From Bdellovibrionaceae bacterium UBA2316 (GTDB lineage: Bacteria; Bdellovibrionota; Bdellovibrionia; Bdellovibrionales; Bdellovibrionaceae): a stretch of 56,341 nucleotides of DNA. The notes beneath the pieces are model-generated. The model searched no databases, was not told the origin of the DNA, and saw only the letters and a program-made list of their open reading frames with translations. This document shows positions 26,165 through 35,583 of this stretch, piece after piece. The stretch is taken from assembly GCA_002345205.1 (NCBI GenBank), contig DDVI01000123.1:1-56341 (forward strand), read 5' to 3'. Position numbers and translations under genes: made by a program. Position 1 is the first letter of the stretch; each line of letters begins with the position of its first letter.

Positions 26165-27127
26165 ATGGATTTAAAAAACGTTGAACTGCGCTTACGTCGT
26201 TGGGCCTACTTTCTGCTGGTTTATACTATACTTGTAATTTTGTGGGGGGCTTGGGTTCGTATTTCTCATTCGGGGGATGGGTGCGGGGATACGTGGCCTT
26301 TGTGTAATGGACAATTGGTTCCTGAAGCGGCTCGGGGGAAAACTTGGGTAGAGTATGGACATCGGTTTACCAGTGGATTGTATGGGCTTGTGGTTATCTT
26401 TCTATTTTTCTGGGTTCGTAAATTAAAAACTAAATATGAACTGGCGTCGGCGTATCGTTGGATGACGTGGACTTTGGTGTTTATGATTTCTGAAGCCCTA
26501 TTGGGTGCAAAATTAGTATTGTTTGGACTTGTAAATACGGATCAGTCGATCTGGCGTTTGGTTGTGATGAGTTTACATCAGTTGAATAGTTTTATGTTGG
26601 TCGCATTCACCGTGCGTTTTCTGGGAGCGACGTACGAGTCGTTTTATAAAGATAAGTATTCGTTTCTGCCGCCGTCAAAGGTATCGCCAGCATTTTTTGC
26701 AAAACCCGCATTCTTGATTTGTTTTCTAGCGCTCGCTGTAACAGGAGCCTGGGCATCCTTGTCGACGACGTTATTCCCATCGACCAGTTTGCTAGATGGA
26801 TTAATGAAAGATATGGAATCTAGTTCTCACTTGGTCTTAAAGATTCGGGGTCTTCATCCTTTGCTTGGTCTGATAATTGGTGGTTCGATGAGCTTTGGAC
26901 TTTATAAAATGAGCAATCAACTGAACGCATTTTTGGCGCGCGTGGCTTTGATCGGTTCGGGACTTATTGCGGTGGGGGTCGTAGTTGGTCTGTTGACGTT
27001 ATTCTTGTTATCGCCGATTCCGCTTAAACTTATTCACTTGTTGTTGGCGCATTCGTTGTGGTCTTGTAGTGTTTTCTTCTATCATTTCTATAGCCAAGCC
27101 AAAATGTCGGGGGAAATCGGACTATGA
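26165..27127 (+). CDS. ctaA: COX15/CtaA family heme A synthase
   Basis: A 320-aa membrane protein with eight hydrophobic segments. The family opening is visible: VYTILVILWGAWVRISHSGDGCGDTWPLCNG, with the CGDTWPLCNG loop and then EYGHRFTSGLYGL, where His is a heme ligand. A second half repeats the four-helix pattern with LHQLNSF and IRGLHPLLGLIIG, and LLLAHSLW in the last helix. CtaA/COX15 oxidises heme O to heme A for aa3-type oxidases. Its stop overlaps the thioredoxin-like gene by 4 nt. It implies an aa3-type oxidase elsewhere in the genome. Confidence 0.9.
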   Translation: MDLKNVELRLRRWAYFLLVYTILVILWGAWVRISHSGDGCGDTWPLCNGQLVPEAARGKTWVEYGHRFTSGLYGLVVIFLFFWVRKLKTKYELASAYRWMTWTLVFMISEALLGAKLVLFGLVNTDQSIWRLVVMSLHQLNSFMLVAFTVRFLGATYESFYKDKYSFLPPSKVSPAFFAKPAFLICFLALAVTGAWASLSTTLFPSTSLLDGLMKDMESSSHLVLKIRGLHPLLGLIIGGSMSFGLYKMSNQLNAFLARVALIGSGLIAVGVVVGLLTLFLLSPIPLKLIHLLLAHSLWSCSVFFYHFYSQAKMSGEIGL

Positions 27128-27576
27128 AAATCGTTTTAAGTTTAATACTACTCGCGTCAGTTGCATTTGCAGATATCGATTATAAAAAAGAATTGGAATC
27201 CCTAAAAAGCATCGGGACTAAGACGTTTGATAAAAATGAAGCTGCTGATTTAATCTTGATTGATTTTTGGGCCAGCTGGTGTGAGCCATGTAAAGAGGGC
27301 TTTGCCTATTACGAAGAAAAAATAAAATCGCAAAAGTCCAAAAAGATTGTTCTAATCAGTGTTAATTTGGATGATACGATCGACAAAGCCGAAAAATTCT
27401 TAAAATCCTATCCACAAAACAATGCGATTGTTTGGGATGAAAAAAAGAAATTCATGGAGATGTTAAATTTTGATGCTATTCCAATGATGATCATTCTTGA
27501 TAAAAACTGGAAAGAAATCGGTCGAATCAGAGGATTTAATAGCGAGTCGAAAAAGAAACTCGCTAAGTTTTTTTAA
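27124..27576 (+). CDS. Periplasmic TlpA-like thioredoxin-fold protein
   Basis: A 150-aa protein with a signal peptide (1-16, ending AFA) and a thioredoxin fold. The redox motif FWASWCEPC carries C53 and C56, VLISVNLDD follows, and cis-Pro is in AIPMMIILDK. TlpA/ResA-like proteins reduce periplasmic Cys, for example apocytochrome c heme sites or the copper site of cytochrome oxidase. Coupling to ctaA (4-nt overlap) suggests oxidase assembly. The terminator hairpin lies inside the last codons. Confidence 0.85.
   Translation: MKIVLSLILLASVAFADIDYKKELESLKSIGTKTFDKNEAADLILIDFWASWCEPCKEGFAYYEEKIKSQKSKKIVLISVNLDDTIDKAEKFLKSYPQNNAIVWDEKKKFMEMLNFDAIPMMIILDKNWKEIGRIRGFNSESKKKLAKFF
27540..27574 (+). 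terminator. Intrinsic terminator inside the 3' end of the thioredoxin gene
   Basis: TAGCGAG (27540-27546) pairs with CTCGCTA (27559-27565), and seven T follow at 27568-27574. The stem encodes the last residues and the T-tract runs into the stop codon. Confidence 0.75.
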
Positions 27577-27579
27577 TAT

Positions 27580-28632
27580 TCACGGCGTCTGAATTTTCGT
27601 AGCGGCCAGTTTGTCTTTCGCCCGACTTAATATTTTTTTTGCATCTGGATTAGCCGTCAACGTGATCAATTGATCAATGACTTCAGGATCGATCCGGCTC
27701 TTGCTAGAAAATCGTACCCAGGCTTTCGCTTGATCAGCGTATTGAAATCCAAAGGTTGGTTCTTCGGACGCTTCATCTGGTGTCATCACGTGGCTTAAAA
27801 AATACAAAGTGATTTCTTCTTTTGGAGAGTAGTTTTTAAAGTGCCAGGTAATTTTAGTCTTCTGTAGGTGATACCCTCGAGGAAGCGGAATTAAAAAGTG
27901 CGGTTTTTTAGTTAACTGTTCTGGTATGTCAAATGTGATCGTAGCTTCTCCAATTGGCCCAGACCAAGTTTGTCCCGTCGTAGTAATATAGGCGACGGCG
28001 CCCACTAAAGCATTGGCAAAATCAATGTCTTTTTTTGTGATTTTCTTGGCTCTCCAAAATTGAAAGTCTCTTTTAATTTTGGGATAGGTGGGTGGCATGT
28101 GATCAAAAACATCAAATGGTCCATTTGAAGAAAAGCCACCAAACGAAAAGGTATTCTTTACGATCACTCGTCCTTTTGGCTCAATTTCTACTGGCCAAAC
28201 ATAAGCACCATCAAAGGTCGCCAATGATTTAGCTCTCTTGCCTTTGCTAATCCATGGACCCACTTGATTTTTCTTTGAAATGTCTTTTAGCTCGGCCGTT
28301 TGAACTTTATCGTTCACTTTCGAAGTGAAGTCTTTGATTACATACTGGGTGTAATCAATTCCGTCACCAAAACCTTTCCAGTTGGGAAAGCCCATGGTTA
28401 GATTTACTTTTTCATTACTTAAGTTTTCAAATTCGAATGTACAGTCGGCTTTCCATCGGGTTCGGGTTTTTCCTATACTATCATAGGTTATGACAATATT
28501 TTCTTTGGCCATGCGAACTCGGATTTCTTTGTTGGTATAGACAGTGGCGCCATCACCAATAAACGAGGCATCATTAGCAAAGGCAAAGGATCCGAGTGTT
28601 AGACTCAGTAAAACAATTTTAATAAAACACAT
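27580..28632 (-). CDS. Exported DUF4424-like beta-rich protein
   Basis: A 350-aa protein with a signal peptide (cleavage after SFAFA). The mature start ASFIGDGATVYTNKEIRVRM followed by WKADCTFEFENLSNEKVNLTMGFP resembles DUF4424 proteins, where predicted strands alternate with an FENxxxExVxLxxGFP core. Strongly beta, no catalytic motif, periplasmic or surface location expected. It converges on the thioredoxin gene and lies 13 bp after the UbiB-family gene on the same strand, so the two may be cotranscribed. The family call is from memory of the motif. Confidence 0.55.
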   Translation of the reverse strand: MCFIKIVLLSLTLGSFAFANDASFIGDGATVYTNKEIRVRMAKENIVITYDSIGKTRTRWKADCTFEFENLSNEKVNLTMGFPNWKGFGDGIDYTQYVIKDFTSKVNDKVQTAELKDISKKNQVGPWISKGKRAKSLATFDGAYVWPVEIEPKGRVIVKNTFSFGGFSSNGPFDVFDHMPPTYPKIKRDFQFWRAKKITKKDIDFANALVGAVAYITTTGQTWSGPIGEATITFDIPEQLTKKPHFLIPLPRGYHLQKTKITWHFKNYSPKEEITLYFLSHVMTPDEASEEPTFGFQYADQAKAWVRFSSKSRIDPEVIDQLITLTANPDAKKILSRAKDKLAATKIQTP

Positions 28633-28645
28633 TAGAGAACTCCGA

Positions 28646-30028
28646 CTATTTAATGGATTCTAAATACTTCATGATCAGCGGACGGCCATTCATTTTAGCT
28701 TTTAGTAAAGATAGGATAATAAAGACTCCGCCGGTTTTGCGATCTAAAAATAAGATTTCGCGCGGTGGCGTTCTCCATTTAAAGTTTTTAATAATTTCTA
28801 AAACACGTTTTGATAAACGCTGCGGAAGATCGGTGGTTTTCCAATCATAATTACCATCAGCGTCCACCGGCCCTTTTTGGCGAGGATCATTTGGTTTCAA
28901 GAATGGCTCGACCGTTTCATTGCAAAATTCTTCAAATCTTTCGACTAATAACGGTTCGTCGTTGTCGTAAATAAATTTTAAATCTCTAGCCGCGTTACGA
29001 AGCATATCGGGATCGTTCACCAGAGCGCCTTTAATCATGCGATGATACGCATTTAAAAAATCGTCGGAGTAGCTGCGAGTAGCGCCAAAATCAAAAAGTA
29101 TCCATTGATCCTTACCATCTGCAGAAATACGGATTTTATAGTTACCGGCGTGTGGGTCTGTCTGCAAATCTTTCCAAATAAATAATTCATGAAAATAAAG
29201 ATCCAGAAAATGACTAGCCAATTGGTTTCTGCGCTCTTGAGAGAGCGACTGAATCAAAGAATCCTCGATGCGCAAACCCTTTTCATAAGATGAAGTCAGG
29301 ATGCGTTTGTTCGAAAACTCAGAGTAAATTTTAGGAACTACAAAACGAGGGTCGTCCTTGAGTCGCTGCCGAAAGGCTTCTGTCTTTTTAGCTTCCTGTT
29401 CGTAATCGCTTTCTTGAATTAACATTTCTTTGATTTCATCAAAAACAGGATCAAGCATAGTTTCTTGCGGCAACACTTTAAGCAAATGAATGAACGTACG
29501 GATGGCTCTTAAATCACTGTCGATTGCAAGATCTACATTCGGATATTGTACTTTTAGTACCACAGCTTCGCCGGTAGCCTTGATTGTGGCGCGGTGAACT
29601 TGTCCTAGGGACGCGCATGCCAATGGTTCGCGATCGATTTCAAGTTGGTTGTATTTTTCTGTGCCAAGGTATTTGAGGATTAACGGTTCAATCGCTTCCC
29701 ATTTTAATGCGGGGGAATCTTGCTGAAGCGCTTTAAAATATTTGTTCACTTCAGGGGGGAAAAAGTGTTCCCCGTACATTGACAGCATTTGGCCCGCTTT
29801 CATAATCGAGCCTTTAAGTTCGCCCACTTCTTTAGAAAAGTTTTCGGCCTGTTCAACAATGAACTGGTTCCAGCTGATCGCGCCGTCCGCATCAGTTTTA
29901 AATATTTTATTCAAACCCTGTCCAGCAAGGCCGGCCCCTGCGTTGATCGAAAATTTGGCCAGAGACACAGTTCGAGAAAAGATATTACTTTTGATTCGAT
30001 CCAGTTTTTTGCTATTGACGTCGGACAT
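28646..30028 (-). CDS. ABC1/UbiB family atypical kinase
   Basis: A 460-aa cytoplasmic or membrane-associated protein with the complete family set: KAGQ (77-80), the Ala-rich loop ACASLGQVHRA (about 137-147), VVLKVQYP with the beta-3 Lys159, DLQTDPHAGN (288-296) and FDFG (312-315). UbiB/AarF/COQ8 proteins support ubiquinone biosynthesis, probably through ATPase activity. No C-terminal membrane helices are evident, so it is a soluble member of the family. It is a useful in-window comparison for the divergent domain in the 2081-aa protein. Divergent from the photolyase gene. Confidence 0.9.
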   Translation of the reverse strand: MSDVNSKKLDRIKSNIFSRTVSLAKFSINAGAGLAGQGLNKIFKTDADGAISWNQFIVEQAENFSKEVGELKGSIMKAGQMLSMYGEHFFPPEVNKYFKALQQDSPALKWEAIEPLILKYLGTEKYNQLEIDREPLACASLGQVHRATIKATGEAVVLKVQYPNVDLAIDSDLRAIRTFIHLLKVLPQETMLDPVFDEIKEMLIQESDYEQEAKKTEAFRQRLKDDPRFVVPKIYSEFSNKRILTSSYEKGLRIEDSLIQSLSQERRNQLASHFLDLYFHELFIWKDLQTDPHAGNYKIRISADGKDQWILFDFGATRSYSDDFLNAYHRMIKGALVNDPDMLRNAARDLKFIYDNDEPLLVERFEEFCNETVEPFLKPNDPRQKGPVDADGNYDWKTTDLPQRLSKRVLEIIKNFKWRTPPREILFLDRKTGGVFIILSLLKAKMNGRPLIMKYLESIK

Positions 30029-30082
30029 ATAGATTTGTTCTACATGAAGTTTATAGATTTTTAAACTTAATTTGCGAGGCCT

Positions 30083-31414
30083 ATGTTAAAGTTCACTATC
30101 TTTTGGTTTCGACGAGATTTACGCCTAGATGATAATACCGGCCTTTTTCGCGCCTTACGGGACGGAAACAACGTATTGCCTCTATTTATCTTTGATATGC
30201 AAATCCTAGATGCCATTGAAAATCGCAAGGACCGTCGGGTAGCCTTTATCCATAAGGAGCTTGCGGACATTAAACGACAACTCAATGAACTAGGTAGTGA
30301 TTTAAACGTCTATGTGGGTAAACCAGTCGAAGTATTTAAGCAGGTAACCACAGACTTTGCCGTCGAAAAAGTATACGCGAATCACGATTACGAACCCTAT
30401 GCGCGGCAACGAGACACTCAAGTCCGTGATTTTTTAGAAGGCAAGGGTGTTAGTTTCCATACGTTCAAGGATCAGGTGATCTTTGAAAAAGAGGACGTGT
30501 TAACGGACCAAAAGAAGCCTTACACAGTGTACACTCCGTACAAGCGGAAATGGTTAGGGACGTTAAAGCCCGAGCATTATGCCCCCGTGAAAAACGAAGC
30601 TCATTTTAAAAATTTTGCGAAAGTTTCTAACATTTCCAAAATGCCGAGTCTAAAGCAAATTGGATTTGAGGACGTTGATTTTCAGTTTCCACCTAAAACG
30701 TGGTCCAAAGAGGCAATGAAAAATTACGAGCATAGGCGCGATATCCCGTCTATTGATAATGGTACGTCCCACTTTGGATTGCATCTGCGTTTTGGGACGC
30801 TCAGTGTGCGCGCACTGGTTAAACAAGCGATCGGGAGTTCGGATGTATGGCTGTCAGAGCTGATTTGGAGAGAGTTCTTTATGCAGATTCTGTGGCACTT
30901 TCCCAAGGTAGAAAAGCGCTCGTTCCGTCCTCAATATGAGCATATAAAATGGCGAAACAACCCAGCTGATTTTGAAAAATGGGCGACTGGAATGACAGGG
31001 TATCCGTTGGTGGACGCGGGTATGCGTGAACTCGTACACACAGGGCATATGCACAATCGCGTTCGCATGGTCGTCGCCTCGTTCTTAACAAAACATTTAT
31101 TAATCCATTGGTATAAGGGTGAGCGTTTTTTTGCGGAACATTTATTAGATTATGATTTATCAGCCAACAACGGAAACTGGCAGTGGGCCGCGGGTACAGG
31201 GTGTGATGCCGCTCCTTATTTTAGAGTTTTCAATCCTACATCGCAGATTGAAAAATTTGACCCTGACTATATATACATCAAAAAATGGGTGCCGGAATGG
31301 GGAACTAAGTCGTACCCAAAACCAATGGTGGACCACAAAGACGCCCGCGAGCGCGCCTTGAAAACATATAAAGACGGTATTTCTTCTGCACCAAAGGAAA
31401 AGGATTCCAAATGA
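30083..31414 (+). CDS. phrB: Deoxyribodipyrimidine (CPD) photolyase
   Basis: A 443-aa class I photolyase repairing UV cyclobutane dimers with light and FADH-. The N-terminal antenna domain begins FWFRRDLRLDDNTGL and has FIFDMQIL. The FAD domain shows TSHFGLHLRFGTLSVR, LIWREFFMQILWHFP, PLVDAGMRELVHTGHMHNRVRM, then LLDYDLSANNGNWQWAAGTG and the PYFRVFNPTSQIEKFDPDYIY ending. The Trp-rich NWQW core is intact. GAGG lies upstream of the ATG. The stop overlaps the epimerase start by 4 nt (ATGA). Confidence 0.95.
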   Translation: MLKFTIFWFRRDLRLDDNTGLFRALRDGNNVLPLFIFDMQILDAIENRKDRRVAFIHKELADIKRQLNELGSDLNVYVGKPVEVFKQVTTDFAVEKVYANHDYEPYARQRDTQVRDFLEGKGVSFHTFKDQVIFEKEDVLTDQKKPYTVYTPYKRKWLGTLKPEHYAPVKNEAHFKNFAKVSNISKMPSLKQIGFEDVDFQFPPKTWSKEAMKNYEHRRDIPSIDNGTSHFGLHLRFGTLSVRALVKQAIGSSDVWLSELIWREFFMQILWHFPKVEKRSFRPQYEHIKWRNNPADFEKWATGMTGYPLVDAGMRELVHTGHMHNRVRMVVASFLTKHLLIHWYKGERFFAEHLLDYDLSANNGNWQWAAGTGCDAAPYFRVFNPTSQIEKFDPDYIYIKKWVPEWGTKSYPKPMVDHKDARERALKTYKDGISSAPKEKDSK

Positions 31415-32313
31415 AAGTTTTAATCACTGGCGCAACGGGATTAATTGGCAAAGAATTAGGTAAAGCACTTCTTCAGAGAGGTCATCAGATCACGGTCGTG
31501 TCGCGAAATCGCCAAAAAGCCAAAGAACAACTTTCGTTTCCTTGCGATGTTATTGAATGTGATTTGGGTCGTTCCTCATTTAAAGAAAAAATTGCAGTAG
31601 AGGCCGTTTTTCATTTGATGGGCGAAAACGTGACCGCGAGTCGTTGGAATGAAAAAGTGAAAACGGAAATTCGTGATTCGCGAGTTTTGAGTACGAGGCA
31701 TTTAAACCAAAGTTTAGCCAACACGGTTTCGTTTTATCTTTCGTCGTCCGGGGTTGGTATCTATGGTGATCAGCCGGGCGTCTCTTTGACAGAAAAGAGT
31801 AAACCAGATCAATCGTATCTATCTCAGGTGTGCGTGGATTGGGAAAACGAAGTTGATCAGTATTTAAAAATTCAACCGCACGCAATCACGGCAAAAATCA
31901 GAACGGGAATCGTACTCGCTCCCAATGGTGGTGCTTTAAAGAAAATGTTGCCTGCGTTTAAAATGGGCGTCGGTGGCGCCCTGGGCAGTGGCGCTCAATA
32001 CATGAGTTGGATTCACATCGATGATTTAGTGGGAATGATGATCCATGCATTTGAAAAACGTGTCGGGGGCGCATTCAATGGTGTAGCCCCGAATCCGGTT
32101 ACGAATAAAGAGTTTTCTAAAACGTTAGCGTCTACTGTCCATCGACCGTTAGGACCGTCTATTCCCAAGATAGCCTTGAAGCTTTTATTTGGTGAAATGT
32201 CAGAAATTATGCTCGCCGATCAGAAGGCTTATCCGACTCATGCGCTGAACACCGGGTTTCAATTTAAGTACGGGCAGTTAGAGGACGCACTGAAAAATGT
32301 GCTAACAAAATAA
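31411..32313 (+). CDS. TIGR01777-type NAD(P)-dependent epimerase (SDR39U1 family)
   Basis: A 300-aa protein with a Rossmann start VLITGATGLIGKELGKALLQRGH, then FHLMGENVTASRWNEKVKTEI, which is highly characteristic of the family, SSSGVGIYGD with the catalytic Tyr region, VCVDWENEV, RTGIVLAPNGGALKKMLPAFKMGVGG and YMSWIHIDDLVGM. Substrate unknown. Photolyase and this family are often neighbours in bacteria, and here they are translationally coupled. Confidence 0.9.
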   Translation: MKVLITGATGLIGKELGKALLQRGHQITVVSRNRQKAKEQLSFPCDVIECDLGRSSFKEKIAVEAVFHLMGENVTASRWNEKVKTEIRDSRVLSTRHLNQSLANTVSFYLSSSGVGIYGDQPGVSLTEKSKPDQSYLSQVCVDWENEVDQYLKIQPHAITAKIRTGIVLAPNGGALKKMLPAFKMGVGGALGSGAQYMSWIHIDDLVGMMIHAFEKRVGGAFNGVAPNPVTNKEFSKTLASTVHRPLGPSIPKIALKLLFGEMSEIMLADQKAYPTHALNTGFQFKYGQLEDALKNVLTK

Positions 32314-32365
32314 ACATCCCCAGTGTTAGTGATACATAATCGTTGAAAATGATACTAAAATTCTA

Positions 32366-32395
32366 TTCCCTAAAGGCGATATTCGTCGCTACAAT
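32366..32395 (+). promoter_or_regulatory. Promoter of the CNNM-type gene
   Basis: TTCCCT, an 18-bp spacer and TACAAT. The ATG follows 8 nt after the -10 and no ribosome binding site is seen. Confidence 0.4.
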
Positions 32396-32403
32396 AAAGC
32401 CTC

Positions 32404-33435
32404 ATGGTTGAATTAGCGGTTATATCGCTTTGTATTGGTTTTAATGCGATCCTTTCTTTAGTTGAAATGGCATTTGTGAGTGTGTCTAAGGCCGAGCTTA
32501 AAGGTCTGTCGAAAGGCAATTCGCACGCCGCTCGTTTATTAAAACTACGTGAACATCCCGAACGCACACTTTCTGTTTTGCAAATTGGAATCACTATCGT
32601 GGGAGCATTGTCTGCCGCTATCGGCGGAGTTGGTGCTGAGGAAAAATTAACACCGTATTTTGAGAGCGCAGGTATGTCCGAACACCTGGCGGAAATTTTG
32701 TCGATTGTGATTGTTGTCATTCCCTTAACTTATTTGAACGTAGTAATCGGGGAGCTTGTCCCAAAGTCGTTTGCACTTAGACATCCTATGAAAATTTCAT
32801 TGGCGGCCGTAAATGGATTGATTGTGGCCGAAGCCGTTTTATCTCCATTCGTAAAAATGCTCGAGTTGTCGACGCAGTTTTTTCTAAAGATCATTCTTCC
32901 ACAGAGTAAATCGAAAAATCAAAAAGAAGAAGATCCTCAATCGGTGAGCATTGCTAACTTATCCAATACTCATCAGCAGTATGTTATTAACTTAGTTCAC
33001 ATCGAAACGAAAAAAATTCGCGATATTTTAGTTCCTTGGGCCCAGGTGAATGTTGTGGATTTAAAGTACAGCTTGAATGAAGTTCTATCACTTGTCATGA
33101 AGAGTGGGCATACGCGTTTGCCAGTGTATTCGGATAGTGAGGTTGTTGGTATTTTACATTCAAAAGAATTTATTACCTTTATTTCGTCCGGCGACGAGAA
33201 TTGGAAAAAAATCATTAGACCTGTTATCCGTATCGGACCTTCTGAAGGTATTTTAAAAACGCTTCGTTTTATGCAGGAAAAGAAGACTCATATGGCACTC
33301 GTGGAAAATAATTCTGAAATCATTGGCATCGTAACCTTAGAAGACATCATTGAAGAAATCGTTGGTGATATTTATGACGAAGACGATGATGGCATGTTAC
33401 GAAAAGTACTAAGTCAACGTTTGTTAAAACGCTAA
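32404..33435 (+). CDS. CNNM/CorC-type (DUF21 plus CBS pair) membrane protein
   Basis: A 343-aa protein. The DUF21 transmembrane domain covers residues 1-165, with LSLVEMAFVSVSKAELKGL, LSVLQIGITIVGALSAAIGG and VIGELVPKSFAL. A CBS pair follows (VPWAQVNVVDL, SGHTRLPVYSDSEVVGILHSKEF and THMALVENNSEIIGIVTLEDIIEEIVGDIYDE). It ends shortly after the second CBS domain, so the usual C-terminal CorC_HlyC domain is missing. Family members are Mg2+ or other cation exporters or regulators. Confidence 0.88.
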   Translation: MVELAVISLCIGFNAILSLVEMAFVSVSKAELKGLSKGNSHAARLLKLREHPERTLSVLQIGITIVGALSAAIGGVGAEEKLTPYFESAGMSEHLAEILSIVIVVIPLTYLNVVIGELVPKSFALRHPMKISLAAVNGLIVAEAVLSPFVKMLELSTQFFLKIILPQSKSKNQKEEDPQSVSIANLSNTHQQYVINLVHIETKKIRDILVPWAQVNVVDLKYSLNEVLSLVMKSGHTRLPVYSDSEVVGILHSKEFITFISSGDENWKKIIRPVIRIGPSEGILKTLRFMQEKKTHMALVENNSEIIGIVTLEDIIEEIVGDIYDEDDDGMLRKVLSQRLLKR

Positions 33436-33549
33436 TAGCGCAAACAGCTGTCGGCCATTATCGTCACTTGGCCGTCTAACTATCTAATATACACACTCTA
33501 AAACAATAGACTCGATTTAGGCGGAACACTAGGTGCATTAAATCCTAGT

Positions 33550-35583
33550 ATGAGACACTATTTTCTATCTCTAGTTTTATCTGTCGCCATATTAATGAAC
33601 GCCCAAAACGGCTATGCGTGTGCCTTTGAAAGCTCTGAGCATGCCGATCTGTTACAATCGGTTCGAAATTTGGATGCACAGTTAAGAAATATTCCCGGCG
33701 AATGCCTTCCTGGTGGAGGTAAAGACGCTTTTAAAAGTGTTCAAGATCTACAAGCGTCCTCAACGACATTGCAGCAGTTAAATGGTCATTCCGCACTGGC
33801 GCCTATCGATGCGAGTAATTTTGGAATGAGCGCGCAAACGGCTATGGAATCAATTTCAACTATTGGAAAATCCATTAAGCAGGCGGCTACCTGTTCTAAG
33901 CTTGAGAAAAAAGACGGATTAGTCACCGTATTGTCGACACTTTCAGATGTGTCAATGAGCTTAGCTCCGGTATTGATGGCCGCTACCGTATTTTTACCCG
34001 CATTAACTGCGGGTGGGGCATTTGGTGTCGTTGCCGGTGCAGCGCTAAAAGCATTACCGGTGGGAAAGTTGCTTTCAACGGCCTTGTTAGTGGGTGTTTT
34101 TTCAACGGTAGCTGAAGTATCTGTGGACCTTTTTGAGAACGATACAAATAAAATGGCAGATCCAAACTATCGTTCACTTGTGCTTAAAAGTATTTGCGAG
34201 TACCGCCGAATTAAGACTAACGTAGATTACTTATCTTATATAAACACTGGCCGCGCGAATGTAAAAAAAGAAAAAGCTGAATTAGAACAACGAGTGATCG
34301 CGCTAAGAAAGCGGTTTGAAAAAGAAGATCCAAAAATGGTTAAATTGATTGATCAATTCTACGCCGTTAGAAAACAAACTGAAGATGAATCAAGAAAGAT
34401 CACGGCGACTCGCGGAGTTTTAGCAAAAATCGACGCGGATTTAGGAGCCAGCGACGATAATCATTATCGTTGTAACGTAGTTGCCCAACGTGTGAAGAGT
34501 GGAACTTCGATATTGACCCATTTGGCCTTGCCGACTGTTTCAAATGTTGCCGATCAACTCAGCTCACCGTCTTATTCTGTTCAGGCATTAGCGAGTACAA
34601 TTAAAAACAATGAATCAATAATTATTCAGGCGTACAAAGATCAACAAGGTGAAGCGTGTCTAAAAAATATAGAAGCGTGTAATAAAACGGCCGATATTTG
34701 TGCGAAGAATGCAGATCTTTGGCGACGTAATTTAAATAGTTTATTATCACAACTCATGCGTTTCAATCGTGAAAAAACTGAACAGCAAATGGGCGCATTA
34801 TTTACGAACCCTCAATTCATTGCTTGGCGCCAGCAGAACAAGTCTCTAGAAGCCGATGCGTTGTTGCTAGAGCGAATTATTGGATTCATGAGCGCAAGTC
34901 CAGACCCTAGACAGATTATACCAGAGACAGATTTGATTATTGAAGTCCAAGAGCTAGGAAAACGAATCTTTACTCGTAAAGGGTACAACTTTGTGACTGG
35001 GAAATCTATGGCCGGTGCTTGGCTAGATCATCGAATAAATGCTTATGATAAAACTGTGGATGAATTTAACCGCGTATTTGTCCAATTAAATTCTAAGGTA
35101 AATAATAAAGCACTCCAATTATACTTTGCAAAAGTTAAAGGGGCGCAGCAAAAGGCTGCTCAAAGGCCTATGGCATCTCCACAGTTAACCCAATATGACG
35201 TTCAAAAAATCACGAGCAAATTAAATTTGGAAAACTTAACGATTCAAACATTGAAAGAACTGAATGATCCTCAGATTGCTGTGGATGTTTGTAGAGACTT
35301 AAACGCGTTATACATCCATGCTAATAACGCGGGAAAGTTATTAAACTCTGCTAAATATTTCTGTAATTATCTTGAGGAAAACGATCTTAAAAATACAGAC
35401 ATGGACAGTTTTATTGTTTCAAAATGCTGGGGTCGAATTAATTTAGGAAATGACAAGTCGGATTCGTATATTGAAAATCTTACGAAAAGTACGAACGGCA
35501 TAGCGGGATTACGTAGTCGTACAGCTATTGTGCAAAAAAATATGGACATACTAAACTGCGCACAGCCAAATCGTCCTAAATAG
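33550..35583 (+). CDS. Large exported helical protein of unknown function
   Basis: A 677-aa protein. Signal peptide at 1-23 (hydrophobic LSLVLSVAILMNA, ending YACA). Helical domain to about 130, then a Gly/Ala-rich hydrophobic stretch at about 135-190 that could form two membrane helices (LAPVLMAATVFLPALTAGGAFGVVAGAAL and LLSTALLVGVFSTVAEVSV). A coiled coil at about 235-300 and a long helical region containing CLKNIEACNKTADIC, Cys spaced by heptads, follow. No family is recognised. The overall plan recalls the 2.9-12 kb cassette proteins. A weak TTAAAT box lies 6 nt before the ATG. The 3' end overlaps the convergent ATP-grasp gene by 8 bp. Confidence 0.7.
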   Translation: MRHYFLSLVLSVAILMNAQNGYACAFESSEHADLLQSVRNLDAQLRNIPGECLPGGGKDAFKSVQDLQASSTTLQQLNGHSALAPIDASNFGMSAQTAMESISTIGKSIKQAATCSKLEKKDGLVTVLSTLSDVSMSLAPVLMAATVFLPALTAGGAFGVVAGAALKALPVGKLLSTALLVGVFSTVAEVSVDLFENDTNKMADPNYRSLVLKSICEYRRIKTNVDYLSYINTGRANVKKEKAELEQRVIALRKRFEKEDPKMVKLIDQFYAVRKQTEDESRKITATRGVLAKIDADLGASDDNHYRCNVVAQRVKSGTSILTHLALPTVSNVADQLSSPSYSVQALASTIKNNESIIIQAYKDQQGEACLKNIEACNKTADICAKNADLWRRNLNSLLSQLMRFNREKTEQQMGALFTNPQFIAWRQQNKSLEADALLLERIIGFMSASPDPRQIIPETDLIIEVQELGKRIFTRKGYNFVTGKSMAGAWLDHRINAYDKTVDEFNRVFVQLNSKVNNKALQLYFAKVKGAQQKAAQRPMASPQLTQYDVQKITSKLNLENLTIQTLKELNDPQIAVDVCRDLNALYIHANNAGKLLNSAKYFCNYLEENDLKNTDMDSFIVSKCWGRINLGNDKSDSYIENLTKSTNGIAGLRSRTAIVQKNMDILNCAQPNRPK

